Positions 1 to 11,144 of a DNA stretch of 64,000 nucleotides are shown here, piece by piece. The notes beneath the pieces are model-generated. The model saw nothing but the letters and a program-made list of their open reading frames with translations, did no database searches and was not told the origin of the DNA. How positions within the stretch are numbered: the first letter of the stretch is position 1; the number at the start of each line of letters is the position of its first letter. The DNA is from Diplodia intermedia (taxonomy: Eukaryota; Ascomycota; Dothideomycetes; Botryosphaeriales; Botryosphaeriaceae): the NCBI GenBank assembly GCA_021495925.1, contig JAKEKT010000103.1:59915-123914 (forward strand). Reading direction: 5' to 3'. A program made the position numbers and the translations under genes.

Positions 1-1228
1 AGAGGGAGTGAACAGATTCGGGTCGAGCTCCGCAAGTGGAATACGCTTTGGCTTGAAGAATGAATCGATGGACTTGCTCTTCTTCAAATCGGGCGTCTGC
101 ACGGCTGAGACCCTCCGGGAAACCGGAGCTGGCATCTTGATCGCACGGAACGACTGCGGTAATTCGATAGGCTTCTTACTGTTTGGGTGGAGCTCTCCCT
201 GCGCAACACCAGCCGCTACTTCGGGTTCGATATAGCGGCCAATGTGGAGGAGCTTCTCGGTCTCGACGTCTGGCCCAAGCTTTGTAAAGTGCACCAAGCG
301 CTTAGCTGAAGGGCAGAAGACCCATTGGTATAGGAAAGTCAGCTCCGCCTGGGCATATGCCTCCGGATAGCCAGCAGGCATCTTGAACTTCCCATCAAAT
401 TGGATCTGACGCAGGACCCTCTCGACCGTCTTATGCTTGCGAAGGAGACGGTAGGCGGTCATGAGACCCATCTTGCTGATGCTCGGCAGGTAGTCGCAGC
501 CACTGAGGATCGCCATCTGCCTGAATTGCGCATCGCTCCAGCCGACAAGATTGATATCCTTGCAAGCCGTGAAGTCTGCGCGGTTGATGGCGATACATTC
601 GCCGTAGTTGTCAAGCTTGGTGATCAAGCACTTGGCGCCGAAGACAAGCAGATCCGAATCCTCGGATATGATTCCCTGGACCATACCCTTCTTCTCGAGA
701 TACACCATCTGCGAGTCAGCTTCGTAGGGGGCAACGACATAGTCGATATCGAGCAGCTTCAGCTCCTCGATAAGCATGCGTGCCATTTCCGGGGTAACAT
801 CGACGGCCTTTTGCAATTCCAAGTGGGCCTGCGAGGTCTTTCCGAGCTTCAACAATTCGGTGCCCGCCTTCCTGCTCTCCTTGCGCTTGGCTGCTCTTTC
901 CTTGTTGGTGACCTCTTTGCCGGGAAGATGGTCACCGTCGAACACAAGGTACGGCTTAATGCCGAAATGAAGAAGCATACGAACGCGGTGCATGCAGTAG
1001 TCGATATGCTTCCTGGTCGGCTTGTCAAGAGCCAAGTCAATGGCACAAGCAACCGTGCCGCGGTGCAACCAGCCATAGGCATCGACGGCCAGGGTCTGGC
1101 CGGCAAACTGCCGGAGATGGCATTGCCTGTGAATTGACTTGAGAAGAGGGAGCAGGCCTGTATGTGGTTTAGATTTACAAGTACTCAGACAAGCGTTCGG
1201 CCGGAAATCTCATACCGGAGATGCCCAT
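1..1228 (-). CDS. EXO1: Exonuclease 1 (Rad2/XPG family), 5' part, runs off the window
   Basis: 5'->3' exonuclease/flap nuclease of mismatch repair, double-strand-break end resection and recombination, acting in the nucleus. Model: a tiny first exon at 1228-1216 (MGIS plus one base), a 58-base intron (1215-1158, GTATGA..CAG), then exon 2 from 1157 open to base 1. About 390 residues are visible. The family start MGISGLLPLL is rebuilt exactly across the intron. XPG-N covers about residues 1-100 with metal ligands Asp30 (VDAYGWLHRG) and Asp78 (LVFDGD). XPG-I follows with the APYEADSQM and SEDSDLL acidic clusters, then the helix-hairpin-helix region. The visible end is basic and serine-rich and lies in the regulatory tail, so the missing part should be the C-terminal mismatch-repair-binding region. 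Divergent from TMA16. Identification is firm; the 3' end is outside the window. Confidence 0.95.
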
Positions 1229-1671
1229 TGCGACTCGAGCACGCGGACAAGCGTGCGCGACGGGCTTCTATATCAGCTACTGGCGGGAGTTGCTGAACAT
1301 TGTGAAGTTCTTCCAGGGTGCGGAGAGGCAATGATGGGGCAGGCGGTGGTGGGACGCGTGTAGTGACGCGGTCGGGGAAGAGGAATGCAGCGGCGGTAGA
1401 GATTGAGTTCCCGTCCTCGACGCGCCTGCTTGGATCGACGGTAGAAGAGACGCGTCCGGCTGGGGTCGCCACACGGCAGGTCGTCGTCCGAGCACGGGCC
1501 AGGCTTTCGGGGACCCTAGCTCCCTCCAAAAATTATGCCAGCTGCAACAACCCTCTACCTGTCCACCGCTCTTGTACGAAAATTGCCGTAGACCTCTGAA
1601 TCTTGAGTCGCGTTCCATCCTGATCCCGCGTTCCACCCCCAAACCGCCTCAAGTTCCACACGCCAGCCACC
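1229..1671. promoter_or_regulatory. Shared intergenic region of EXO1 and TMA16
   Basis: 443 bases between two divergent start codons, so it must hold both promoters and 5' UTRs. No TATA box, repeat or RNA gene is evident; the open frames crossing it have no family resemblance. Confidence 0.5.
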
Positions 1672-2304
1672 ATGCCGAAATCCCTCTCCAAAGTCACCAA
1701 GCAAATCTCCAAAAAGCGCGGCAGCAAATCCTCCGCCCTGCACGAATTCTCCCGCGACTCACGACGCCTGCAAGCCGCAGGCCTGCGCGACGAGAAAATC
1801 CTGCGGGCCGCCAGCGAGCGCAACAAGCAGAACCAGCCCACCCGTACGGCCCCGGCCCCGGCCCCCATACCTTTTTCTCTTTTCTTTCCATTCTTCCTTT
1901 CCCGCTAACCACCGACCGACGAACCAGTCCAACGGGTCCACCACTTCCAGCTCCTCGCCCAAGCCCCCGAAGCCCCCGAAACCTTCGACGCCTCGTCCCT
2001 GCGATCCGCCATCCTCGCCTACCTCGCGCGCGCCGACGACGAGCTGGCCGCGCTCAAGGCCGCCCGGCGCCCGGGACGCCCGCCGACGGCCCGCGAGCAG
2101 CTGCTCGACCAGCGCGTCGCCGTCGAGCGCAAGGAGTTCGAGAACAGCGGCTTCTACTGCCCGGACGTGCGCGATGCGGCGACGGTCGAGAAGCTGCGCG
2201 CTTGGGACGGCGAGTGGGTGGGCTGCAACGCGCTGAAGTTCGTGCGCGTGACCAAGGCCGGCGAGGTGCGGGACAGCGTGTGGCCGCCGAACGGGATGAG
2301 CTGA
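1672..2304 (+). CDS. TMA16: Translation machinery-associated protein 16
   Basis: Ribosome-biogenesis factor that binds pre-60S particles. Two exons: 1672-1843 and 1928-2304, separated by an 84-base intron (GTACGG..CAG) containing a pyrimidine tract and CTAAC branch site; 182 residues. The N-terminus MPKSLSKVTKQISKKRG and the LHEFSRDSRRLQAAG segment are the family hallmark, as is the C-terminal WDGEWVGCNALKFVRV. The length fits the family. Without splicing the first exon would run into a proline-rich stop-terminated tail, which supports the intron. The short coding region is very GC-rich in exon 2. Identification is by recalled family sequence and is strong. Confidence 0.93.
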
Positions 2305-2785
2305 AGGGGGTTGGGGAGAGAGAGAGAGAAGCGTGAGAGTGTGAGAGCGGGAGCCTAGCTGCAAGTGACTTGGTGTGACAATGGGGTGATTTCGGGAGAG
2401 CGAGGTCATTTGGATGACCTCAGGCACCAAAGTCACGACTGGACGCACACATCCGGCTGGAACCTCGTGTCCTTGAAAATTCGGTCGGACTGCAAGGTCG
2501 GCTCGCACCAAAGGCAAAGAGGTTCAATTGCTCGCTACACAACCGGCGAGTCCACCGCCAAGGAAAAGCATCAGAGCTTCAAAACACAAGCTTGGCGCAC
2601 GGCGACGAATAGAAGAGAGGAATCTGAATGCTTTTTCATATCGTAGACTGTATAACTACATAGCTTGCAAAACTGCAGCTCTCCGGAGTCTCCATACCGA
2701 GCACCGGATATTGTTAGAGTAGCGGGGAACTGGAGAAAAGAAAACGACCAAAGCCCCTTCGAGCGGACCATGCTACCACTCACTC

Positions 2786-3908
2786 TTAAGCAGACACGAA
2801 GCCCTTAAGGTCTAGAGAAAGAAAAAACAGTCAGCGTCATGTGCGAATGATTCGACGGTGGGAGGTAGACTTACTCTCCAACCACTTGAGGTACTCCCTC
2901 TGCTCCTTGTAGTCGATGTAGTCGGGGATGAATAGGGCCATCCTGGTGTCGATGCCCCTCTCCTCAAGGAACTCCTCCAGCAGAAGCTGGAGGTCCTCAT
3001 CCAGCTGGCCGAACAGCGGGCCGGGGTAGGTGTTCCGCCTGGCCCAGTCCTTCTCCGCGGTCTTAGGCTCGGCCTGCTCGGCCTCGGGGAAGTAGTGGAC
3101 GTTGTTGATCTGGAAAGCGGAGTCCTGGGCCATCGCTTCGATCGACAGGGCACCCTTCTGGCCATCCTTGGTGATGGTGATGACGGCACGAGCGGGGAAG
3201 CTGCTGGGCTGCTCCTCCTCCGCGTACTCGTCCTCTAGCTCCGGGCGGTCGGCGGGTGCGACCTTGTCCTCGGGTGCGACCTTGAGATTGCCGCCGGGGG
3301 TGCGGCCCTGGGCCACGGAACCCTTGGTGTTGGCGCCGCCGGACTGGCCGTCGATATCGGCATCCTCATCAAAAATGGCCGGGTCGTCCATCTCGTCTTC
3401 GGCCGAGGGTTCGCTGATATCGGAGATGGAGAAAGTAACGCTAATGCTAGATGGCTGTTAGTCTGCGAAAGCTTGTCACATGGTGCAGAATTGCGCGTAC
3501 TTCTCGTTGTTGTACTTGCGGGTGAGGACAACCTCCTCCTGGCCAGGGACATCCGTAACGGCGAAGGCGCTGTTCTCGAAGTAATCCTTGATGTTGGCTG
3601 AGTAGGCCTCGGGCTCCTCAACATCACCCTCCAGACTCAGCTCGCTTTCAAGCTTCGCCACGAGCGCGTCCTGGACTGCAGATATATTCAGCACTAGGTC
3701 CAGATCACAATTGAAGCAAGCTCAATGGGCGCATACCTTCGGATCTGGGCGCCGAGGTGTGGAAAGCCGACGCGAGCCTGGGCGCGGATGGGGTTCTCCA
3801 TGTTGCCTGCAGAGTGGTCGGCTTGAACAGAGCTGGGCGAGCGACCTTGGTGTTCAGGCGCGCGAGCGAGCGGGGCGCCGAGCGGGCAATGGACCTGAAA
3901 GACAGCAT
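2786..3908 (-). CDS. MAM33: Mitochondrial acidic protein MAM33 (p32/gC1qR family)
   Basis: Mitochondrial matrix protein of the p32/C1QBP family, a doughnut-shaped acidic trimer linked to mitochondrial ribosomes and respiratory maintenance. Four exons: 3908-3737, 3675-3501, 3446-2875 and 2811-2786, with introns of 61, 54 and 63 bases; 314 residues. The N-terminus (MLSFRSIARSAPRSLARL) is basic and Ser/Arg-rich with few acids, a mitochondrial presequence. The family signatures IKDYFENSAFAV, PGQEEVVLTRKYNNE and VTFSISDI follow, then an acidic linker near residue 130. The C-terminal RKYPGPLFGQLDE-like and RMALFIPDYIDYKEQREYL segments complete the fold. I chose the second in-frame ATG (3908) rather than one 36 bases upstream because the family starts MLS. 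Divergent from CTP1. Confidence 0.93.
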
Positions 3909-4276
3909 ATTGCGCTGTTGCTGCACGCGATTGTGGAGGCGCACAAAGAGGGAGGGTGGATTGGGAGGTGGAGGGCGAGCTTTTGCTATGGTATGAGGTT
4001 CGCGAGAGAAGCTTCGGATGGAACTTTCTCTGTGGAAGGTTTCGTCGCGATGAAGTCAGCACGGGCGTGCAGGGATCTGCTCCCCGCCAGGCAGAGACAA
4101 GGCATCCATGCGCCCCGTCCAGCCCAAGCTCCGCGGCCGGAGTCCCCACCAGCGCGCTCCTCCGACCAACGCTCGCTGTGTCATAAACATATATTGCATG
4201 TGCGCTGCCGCCGGACTGCTCTTGAAGCCATTGCCACTTTTGAGCTGAACCCCACCCGCGACGCGCATTTCTCGCA
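3909..4276. promoter_or_regulatory. Shared intergenic region of MAM33 and CTP1
   Basis: 368 bases between the start codons of two nuclear-encoded mitochondrial proteins in divergent arrangement. Sharing a promoter would allow joint regulation; this is inference from layout only. Confidence 0.45.
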
Positions 4277-5793
4277 ATGGCTTCCGACGAGCAGAAGAAG
4301 GCCAAGGTAAATCAATCCGTCATTCCGCTCGCTCACCACCAAAAAATATCCCACGGCCCACCCGACATCAGCACACCTCTCACGAGCCTCGAAAAACCGC
4401 CCGACCCTCGCACTCGAAGACATCGCAGACAGCTAACATGCCTCCGCCCACCGCCAGCCCAGCGCTCTGCGCTCCATTCTCGCGGGCAGCACCGCCGGCG
4501 CCGTCGAAATCGCCATCACATACCCGGCCGAGTTCGCCAAGACACGCTCGCAGCTGAACCGGCGGCTGGCCGAGGGCAAGAAGCTGCCCTGGCCGCCGTT
4601 CGGGCCGCAGTGGTATGCGGGTTGCACCACCCTCATCATCGGCAATTCGCTCAAGGCCGGCATCCGCTTCGTCGCCTTCGATCAGTACAAGAGCATGTTG
4701 GCCGATGCCAACGGCAAGGTCTCGGGCCCGGCCAACGTCATTGCCGGCTTCGGTGCTGGTGTGACTGAGAGCGCGCTGGCCGTCACACCGTTTGAGAGTA
4801 TCAAGACGCAACTGTGAGTAGCGAGGATAATTTCTGGGCTTGGAAGGATATGTTGGCTTTGGAGGGCTGGGAGAGGCTGCGAAGCGCTGCATGAGGGTTT
4901 CCAGCACTCTCGAAGAGCTCAGAGAGGATAGATGGCCCCTTCAGAGCTTCTTCAGACGTTCTCCGAGCACGCTTTGTTCCCCAGGCCTGCCCAGTCTCCG
5001 GCGGGGAACCCATACCTCAGCCGAGAAGCCTCACCCGGCCCTCCACCGGCACTTCTCGTCTCCCGCCTCACCACAACACCTGTTCACTCGCTAACCACCT
5101 ACCGTCCGTTCCCTCAGTATCGATGACCGCAAGAACGCTAAGCCGCGCATGCGCGGCTTCCTGCACGGCACGTCGATCATCGCACGCGAGAAGGGCATCC
5201 GCGGCTTCTTCCAGGGCTTCGTGCCTACCACGGCGCGCCAGGCGGCCAACTCGGCCACGCGCTTCGGCTCTTACACGACGCTCAAGCAGCTCGCCCAGTC
5301 ATACGTGGCGCCCGGCGAGAAGCTCGGCACCGTCAGCACCTTCGGCATCGGCGCTCTGGCCGGCATCATCACCGTCTACGTGACCATGCCGCTGGACACG
5401 GTCAAGACTCGGTAGGTTGTTGCGCTGCCACTCCTGGCTATCAGGCAACCACAAGGATTGCTGTGTTGTTGATCGCTTCTCCCTTTCATTCGCTGACGAG
5501 AAACGATGACTGTAGCATGCAATCGATAGAAGCGAGGTCAGAGTACAAGAATAGCTTCATCTGCGCCGCCCGCATCGTCAAGGAGGAAGGCTTCCTGACC
5601 CTCTGGTCCGGCGCCGTGCCGCGTCTGGCACGACTCATCTTGAGCGGTGGCATCGTGTTTACCATGTGAGTAGCCCCACCACCCATGGGACCCTTTCTTG
5701 CACGTGATGGGAGTGAAATTGCTAACATCTCAAAGGTACGAGAAAAGTATGGAAGCGATGGACAGGCTCGACCCAGACAGGAAATACATCTGA
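4277..5793 (+). CDS. CTP1: Mitochondrial tricarboxylate (citrate) carrier
   Basis: Inner-mitochondrial-membrane carrier of the SLC25 family exchanging citrate or isocitrate, which exports acetyl units for cytosolic lipid synthesis. Five exons: 4277-4306, 4458-4813, 5118-5411, 5516-5665 and 5736-5793; 295 residues, the usual carrier length. All three repeat signatures Px[DE]xx[KR] are visible: YPAEFAKTR, TPFESIKTQ and MPLDTVKTR. Segments such as LIDDRKNAKPRMRGF and PTTARQAANSATRFGSY match the citrate-carrier subgroup rather than other SLC25 members. Introns 1 and 2 are long for this window (151 and 304 bases). The last exon encodes only the C-terminal YEKSMEAMDRLDPDRKYI. Confidence 0.94.
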
Positions 5794-6278
5794 GCCAGAA
5801 TTGCCCTGTATCATCATCACATGGGGACACAAGCGACCGTGGTACCACCGCGCTCCTGAGGCATTGTAGCAATTACGATTTCTGGCGGCAGTGGCATGAT
5901 ATTGTTGAGGAATCTCGGGGTCTGAACAGCTCTCTCATCTGACCTATACAGCATCGCGGGGAGGCTGGCCGCTTTTGCACGAACCAAACAAAAGGCCCAG
6001 GTGCAACGTGGGATTCTTCGGGTCGTAGAAGCGTAGGAGAGGTGCCTACTCAAGAAACAATACCCAATCAGAGAAGAGAAGGCTCGGAAAGGCTATAAAA
6101 GGGTCAAATAGAAGAGGCAAAATAATGGAACACATAAAAAGTTGGAACTGTGACTGGTCTTGCATGAACGCATCAACGACATGTCGCGCAAGAGATTACT
6201 TGATCGTCACCAATAGCCTGTAGATTGCTTGTTCTAGAAGAGTTGAATGTGAATAGTAACTGCAATACGTAAAACCAA
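5794..6278. other. Intergenic region between convergent genes
   Basis: 485 bases between the stop codons of CTP1 and the minus-strand Zn2Cys6 gene. It should hold both 3' UTRs and polyadenylation sites. No other feature seen. Confidence 0.5.
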
Positions 6279-9200
6279 TCACTGCGGCCGTGCCCCCGAG
6301 CCCACATGGCCCCAAGGTAAGCCACCCATGGAATTGGTTTGCGCGGATCCCGTTTGCAGAGGATGCCCTGTGTGGTCGCTGACGCTGACTGGCGGATAGG
6401 TGAAATCCGGAATGAACATATCGGCAGGGTTGCCGCTCCCCAGTTGTTGTTGGGGGAAAAGTTTGTCCCATTCATTCTGTGCAAAGACTGAAGTTAGCAA
6501 GTAATTCTTGAAAAACACACTCGCTTGTTGGTTCAAAGCAAGAAAGGATGAAGAGAGGAAACGCACCCAGTCAATCTCAAGCATAGCCTCATCCCCAGGG
6601 CTACCTCCAACACCACCCGAGCCCATGCTGCCTGTATCTCCAGGACTCATATTGAGCATATTAGGCATGCCGTACGGCGCTGGCGCAGCCATTGGGTGCG
6701 CAGCTTGTTGACCGTAGCCTTGATGACGCGAATGATCGTCAGCACCGCCCATATCGTATCTGGACGGCGGGGTTTTGGCATCTGCGTGAGGATGCGGGGC
6801 ATGCGGGACATTCGGGCTAACATGTGCACTGCTTGAGGCGGAGCTGGCTTGAGTGGACATTCCGTGGTTGCCCATTTGAGCATAGGCTGCTTGCATCGCG
6901 GGTGTTGTGACAGCACTTGCAGACGGGTCACTGGCGGTTGGACTGCCTGTGCGTGCCCTTTGGCTCTTCGCCATTGTAGGATACCAGAATCGTGCAGCGT
7001 GATTGATGGCCGTCGTGTACGGGCGTGGTCCCATGGGTTGGTCCATGTCTGTTGGTGCGCGCATTCGCCGTATACTTTGATAGACGAGTGTGCGATCTCT
7101 GATGCCGCTGATGATGTACTTCGCCTTGTCGATAATGGACATGGCAGGAGGAAGCTCAAACACATAGTCGAGACAACGCCAGACTCGCTCCTCATAGCTT
7201 GGATGGGGCTCTTTCGCGTACACTTCTGCCATCAAAAGGAGGCCAGTATGCCATTGCTGGTGAGCACCTAAAAATAACATCAGCATCTTCCAAGATATGT
7301 GATGGGGTTTGGTATGTCATGAATAGGAGCCCAAGACGAAAATTTGCTGGAAACGTATTGAAAAGATATGAGCTTCCACTTACCACCGTACCAGACCCAC
7401 GGCTTTAGACTGGGGTGGGTGTCGAGTGCTATCGCGTTTTCAATCAAAAGTGTGGCAGAGTTCAACATCTGCGTCCTCAAACGGTCCGGCATGACGCGGT
7501 TCATGTTACTGGAATAGCGGTGCATGACCATCAAGATAAGGCGCAAACTCAAGATGTTATATACCAGCTGCCACATATGATGCAGTGGATTCTTCACATC
7601 GAGTATCGGACCGTAGCGTTTCTCCATGGCGCTACGAAAGTTTTGGATTTTCGCGAGGACAGCAGTGAGCGTGGTTTGCTTCTTTTCAATGCGTGGGCGT
7701 TCGAACCAGACCAACCGGGCCATCTCAGTACACTCGAACCGCATTCGTACAATGGTCATGTCCGTGAAGTGGTCGGCGTCCTTTGTGGGCGGAGTGCTGG
7801 ACTCGAAATCGGCGTCGTTAACATTGAGGGGGAATTTAGTATCAAAATCATCTTCTCGAATTTGTGGTCGAGGCCCGCTTGCTTCACAAACACGGATGTC
7901 GAGGAAACATAATTGATACCACACGAGGCGCCGGACGTGGGTTTCAACGGCGGATATTCCAAAGCGGGCAGCGTCGCGGTGCAGGCCCATGCATTCTGCG
8001 AGCCGTATCGCCATGGCTGTGAGTGCAGAGTGGGCCCGAGAGACTTCAGTACGGCAAAGAGGTATCTATAAAGGTCAGATGACTGGAGCGAGCATAGAAT
8101 ATTCAAAGAACGAACCAGATACATGACAAAAGCTTGGAGAGTTTCAAGCTTGGTTGTCCTCACGACATTTGCTCGCGAGAGTGCTGCTTCGGTGCCTTCT
8201 TTAAAATTCTCGACCAGCTCCGCTTTCGTAGTGCCGTACTCGGTTGTCACGGTATCCTCGGACAGACTGACTGACGCCGAGAGCATTGCTGCGAGAACGA
8301 GGGCCTGCAAAGAAGCACGAGGCTCTAGGCCATTGGAGATGTCTTTCCAGAAAGACGCGTATTGCCTTTCAAACGACGGACGGTGGACCGTTGTGGCAAC
8401 AGGATGCACAGCGAGCCAATACTGCTTGAGCAGCGTGTCAGCCATGGATTTTGCCGGAAGCGAGTGCAGTAAACTGTGCTTCCGGCTGGAGGGTGCGAAG
8501 AAAAAGTTCGCAGATGGAGCAAGATAGTCGGGGCCAGGCATCAGGTACGAGCTCGGATGGATTTGACGGGATGATGGATGAGGCTCGTTAGGATCCGGAA
8601 AGAGTTCCGGGACCTCCTTTAAAGCTTCGGTAAGCTACATAGTCAAGGTTAGCGATTGGTTGTTTGTAGCAACAAGCGATCATGTGGGGGATAAACTGAC
8701 CTCCTGGGCCAGCTTCGGCCGTACGAAGCCTCCAATGCGTTCTGTAATCCTCATTCGCCCAAACTGCACGCCGAGATCGACAAGATTGTCATCGCACATG
8801 TTGTCATCGTATGGGGCATCTTCAATGGCGAGTGGGGTAGGTTCGAGACCTCGCTCCTCTTCCAGCTCGCTTGTATCCTCTTCGCCTGAAACGTCCTCCA
8901 GGCCTGGCAGTTTGGAACCCGGCCGGGAATCAGAACGCTGCCGTGCTTCGTTCTTCCTGGCGATGTCCTCCTCAAGCGTGCGTTCAAGAGATCCCATCTT
9001 CTCCTTGATCTCCGCAAGCCTCAGCTGCGAGGCGGCATCCAGAGCCGGCGCCAAGAAGACGCAGTCGCGCGAGAAGCGCGTGCAATTGCTGCATGGATGC
9101 AACTTGTCGCACTTGAGCTTACGTCGCCTGGGAGCGCGTTTCAGCGGTGAGGACTGGTGGGGGCGGGTGTATACGCCGAGTTGGCGGAGAGCACTCACCT

Positions 9201-9368
9201 GCATTCGAGGCACGAGGTGATTAAGCGGTTGCGGCGTCGGATCTTGGGCGGCACAGCATGGTGCTGGGCGCCGGCGTGCGACTTGCTGGAGCCGGCCGGA
9301 GAGGACTGCGACGGCCTTTCCGGCTGGGACGACGTGTCGCGCTGGCTGTACGAATCTGGAGAAGCCAT
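6279..9368 (-). CDS. Zn2Cys6 transcription factor with Fungal_trans domain
   Basis: Nuclear DNA-binding regulator, target unknown. Six exons: 9368-9199, 9127-8701, 8634-8116, 8065-7384, 7267-6567 and 6476-6279; 898 residues. The binuclear zinc cluster lies at residues 53-79 (C53-x2-C56-x6-C63-x5-C69-x2-C72-x6-C79) and is rebuilt only when the first 71-base intron is removed, which fixes the start at 9368. A coiled-coil-like linker (QLRLAEIKEKMGSLERTLEE) follows. The middle homology region contains HPVATTVHRPSFERQYA and MAIRLAECMGLHRDAARFG, typical of PF04082. The C-terminal third is rich in Ala, Ser, His and Gly, likely an activation region. The last intron (6566-6477, 90 bases) is stop-free and in frame, so a retained form would add 30 residues. 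I do not recognise an orthologue name. Confidence 0.88.
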
Positions 9369-11144
9369 TGATGCAGTTCCGCTGGGCGGCAGGGGCCGGC
9401 CTTACGTCCGTAGCAAAGTAGTTGGCGCGTTTGGCGCACTCGAGTCGACGGATGGCGGGCGATCGACTGTCTATAAAACCAAAAAACACCCCAAGCTCTT
9501 GCAGCAAACGAGACGAGGACTGCGACCCCTTTCACGGAGGGCGGCGAGAAGGCTGCGCGAGGGCGGGCGCGTTCGACGTGGCGGGCCGGAGTTTGAGCGC
9601 GTGCGAGTTCCGAGGAGTCGTGCGGACGGGATGCGATGGCCGCGGCTGCACACCGGGGCGATTGGATTGCGGGAGCCTGAAGAACCTCTCGACGGCGGGC
9701 GCGGACAAAACCTACGAACAAGGTTTTATGCATGTGATGGAGGCTGGCAGGGCTGAGAGTCGGAGACATGGCCCACGACGCAACGCGACCTCCCCACCCA
9801 TGCGCACGGCCTTGGCGCTGCGAGAGCCGGAAGGGTCTTCGGCCTTTGCAGCTGCCCTACTGGCCCCGAGCGCCTCCGCGGCAGCCCGTCTGAGCAGGCA
9901 CAGGCGGCGCCAAAAATACCAACCGCCGTCCGCCGCTCGCAAAGGCCCGACTTGGCGTCAGAGGCGCCGGCGGTGCCAAGCGTCCATGTCAAACGTCGCC
10001 CAAATTGCCGGCGTGTCCACCGTCCCGGTCAAGATCTGCAGGGCCGGGAGATCGTGGGTACGCTTCACCAGCTGCGCAGCGCTGACTGCCGCCTCGTATA
10101 GCTGAAGGCTTGGCTAATCTATCAGTGCTCAAGGGGGAAATCTTCTGCGCGCCGCTGGTCCCCCGCGCTGCGAGCATCCCGGCGCTGTGGTTCTGGCAAT
10201 CAGCGAAGCCCAACCCAAGCACGTTTAGTCCCACGAGCCTCCTAGTTTTTCTTTGCTGTGCCCCTGAGGCTGGGGCTGTCACTCCTGTGCAATCACCTGC
10301 TATCAGTGCAGTGCTCTTCTGCTCCGCCGGAACGGGATTCCGCATCCATAGCTGGACGATCCCACGTCTCGAAACACGCTGGCGGCCGTTCAGGGCAGAT
10401 CAACAATCAGTCGGCTAAGGAAATGGTGCAGTGCAAGGCGGATCAAGCGCATGCATCGTCGTCGCGGCGGGAACGGCCGCCACGCCTAGTTGTTGCTGCG
10501 CTCGGCTCTTTCGAGGCCTGGGAGGGGCTCGCATTACTCGCGGGATTTGCATTCCACGCCTCAAAACAGCCTCGCGGTCATGTCATAGAGCTGGCTTTTT
10601 AGAACCCGCCTCCGTCTATATTGAGCCTGGGAAGCCCTACAGGAATTACGGAGCGAGCCGTGCCAATTGTGGCACTGTCAAAATTTGCTGTGGATACGTT
10701 GTCATGCCGAGCAGTGTCTGGTGTTTTGCAGGGGTTGCAGCGCACCGCGATCCGCCCAGTGCCCGGCCGCTGATCTGCGTCATCGCCTGGGGTTGCTTGT
10801 TGCTTCCTAGGCAATCACTGTTGCGACTCACCGTGCGCGCCCTGCGATAAACGTCACACAGCTCCGCGCAATCCGGCCAAGGCCGCGCATCAAATGAGCC
10901 GTTGCTCCACACGTCCCGCGTTGCGCTGAGGCCTGAGCGCTCACTCAGCGCTGCCGCTTCCCCGCCACAAGGCGGCCGGGAAGGCGCGGGTAGCTTCCGG
11001 TCGGCTATCCGTCGTCTGCTTCTCCACACTTGGCCGTGCATCACCACCTCCAACCCCGCCGCAGCAGTTGCTGTGGATACCCAACCCTTACGCAGTTTCA
11101 TCGCCCTCTAGCGCCATCATCTGGCGCGGCCTCTGTTGTCCGCC
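9369..11144. promoter_or_regulatory. Long divergent intergenic region
   Basis: About 1.8 kb between the start codons of the Zn2Cys6 gene (minus) and the DUF2434 gene (plus). It is GC-rich; short open frames on both strands cross it but none shows a recognisable motif or convincing start. It probably contains both promoters and long 5' leaders, as is common for fungal regulators. An unannotated small gene or non-coding RNA cannot be excluded. Confidence 0.4.

Noticed and set aside
400..1137. 245-codon plus-strand frame at the window start
   Set aside because: Antisense to exonuclease 1, which has exact family motifs on the minus strand.
10431..10850. 139-codon plus-strand frame in the long intergenic region
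   Set aside because: Cys/Arg-rich random-looking composition, no good start context and no family motif.
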